Positions 6,292 through 6,577 of a stretch of DNA of 6,577 nucleotides are shown in pieces. The DNA comes from Bacteroidetes bacterium UBA4009 (GTDB lineage: Bacteria; Bacteroidota; Bacteroidia; NS11-12g; UBA9320): assembly GCA_002384205.1 (NCBI GenBank), contig DGBH01000193.1:1-6577 (forward strand). The letters are read 5' to 3'. How positions within the stretch are numbered: position 1 is the first letter of the stretch; the number at the start of each line of letters is the position of its first letter. Position numbers and translations under genes: made by a program. Under the pieces are notes generated by a model, which searched no databases, had not been told where the DNA came from, and saw only the letters and a list, made by a program, of their open reading frames with translations.

Positions 6292-6577
6292 ATGAACCGC
6301 GTTATTACATCATTTAAGAAAGCAAATAAGGATTTATTGAAGTACATCATGGAAGAATTTCCTGACGGTGTAGAAGAAGAAACGTTGGTTAGTTTTCCTA
6401 AAGCGGGAGGCGGAAGTATACGTGCTTTGGAAATTAAAATGGGTGACACCATTTACCTGGTGAAAATGGAAGATGAGGATTATTACCAAAAATACATGGC
6501 TAAAGATGATGATGACGATGAGGAGGCCGTTTTACCCGTTTTAGAAGATGAGATTGAGGAAGTAGAAGTAGACGAAG
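6292..6577 (+). CDS. Acidic conserved Bacteroidota protein, N-terminal part (cut by the window edge)
   Basis: This is an open frame from an ATG at 6292 to the window edge, 95 codons plus one base, with no stop. The protein begins MNRVITSFKKANKDLLKYIM, then EEFPDGVEEETLVSFPKAGG, an ALEIKMGDTIYLVKME strand-like segment, and then a very acidic tail with a run of five Asp followed by many Glu (from about residue 71). This form, a small alpha/beta head with 'FPDG' and 'DTIYLVKV'-like motifs plus an Asp/Glu-rich tail, matches a widespread uncharacterised Bacteroidota protein family that I recall; some databases label members 'DNA primase', without support visible here. There is no Shine-Dalgarno. 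An in-frame TTG at 6268 could extend it by eight residues, but the ATG is preferred. It is soluble, with no signal peptide. The function is unknown. Confidence 0.8.
   Translation, partial: MNRVITSFKKANKDLLKYIMEEFPDGVEEETLVSFPKAGGGSIRALEIKMGDTIYLVKMEDEDYYQKYMAKDDDDDEEAVLPVLEDEIEEVEVDE

Noticed and set aside
6261..6452. 63-aa minus-strand frame opposite the acidic-protein gene.
   Set aside because: The plus-strand frame is open to the window edge and looks like a real conserved protein; this is its shadow.

Overview
The window looks like ordinary chromosomal housekeeping DNA from a member of the Bacteroidota, probably a flavobacterium-like or Cryomorphaceae-like lineage. The DNA is AT-rich, no gene start has a recognisable Shine-Dalgarno sequence, and two promoter candidates match the phylum-specific pattern TTG/TTTG - 17 to 23 bp - TAnnTTTG. 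Most of the proteins are shaped like the Bacteroidota versions of their families: a ComEC without its nuclease domain, an Mrp without the CxxC pair, and lineage-typical small conserved proteins.

Layout from left to right. (1) At 1-158, minus strand, is the N-terminal end of a secreted protein with a signal peptide, under its own promoter candidate at 191-219. (2) At 273-3025, minus strand, is a two-gene unit: a conserved protein of unknown function (227 aa) and then, 5 bp later, a ComEC/Rec2-type DNA-uptake channel. (3) At 3083-3670, plus strand, is thymidine kinase (tdk), divergent from the comEC unit. (4) At 3630-6074, minus strand, is a compact four-gene operon, transcribed from high to low coordinates. 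It encodes a 106-aa two-helix membrane protein, the Mrp/ApbC Fe-S carrier ATPase, a stand-alone NifU C-terminal-domain protein, and a UbiA-like polytopic membrane protein. The last gene overlaps the 3' end of tdk by 41 bp, tail to tail. (5) At 6292-6577, plus strand, is the start of an acidic conserved protein that runs off the window. It is divergent from the Mrp operon across a 217-bp regulatory gap.

Functionally, Mrp and Nfu form a plausible Fe-S cluster assembly and delivery pair, and the two membrane proteins flanking them have no assigned role. ComEC carries single-stranded DNA across the inner membrane and Tdk salvages thymidine, but that adjacency may be accidental. I found no mobile element, CRISPR array, tRNA, rRNA, phage gene or defence system, and nothing that I would call a clearly new system. 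The best leads are the UbiA-like protein tied to Fe-S genes, the tail-to-tail overlap with tdk, the unknown protein coupled to comEC, and a possibly near-leaderless promoter for the Mrp operon.
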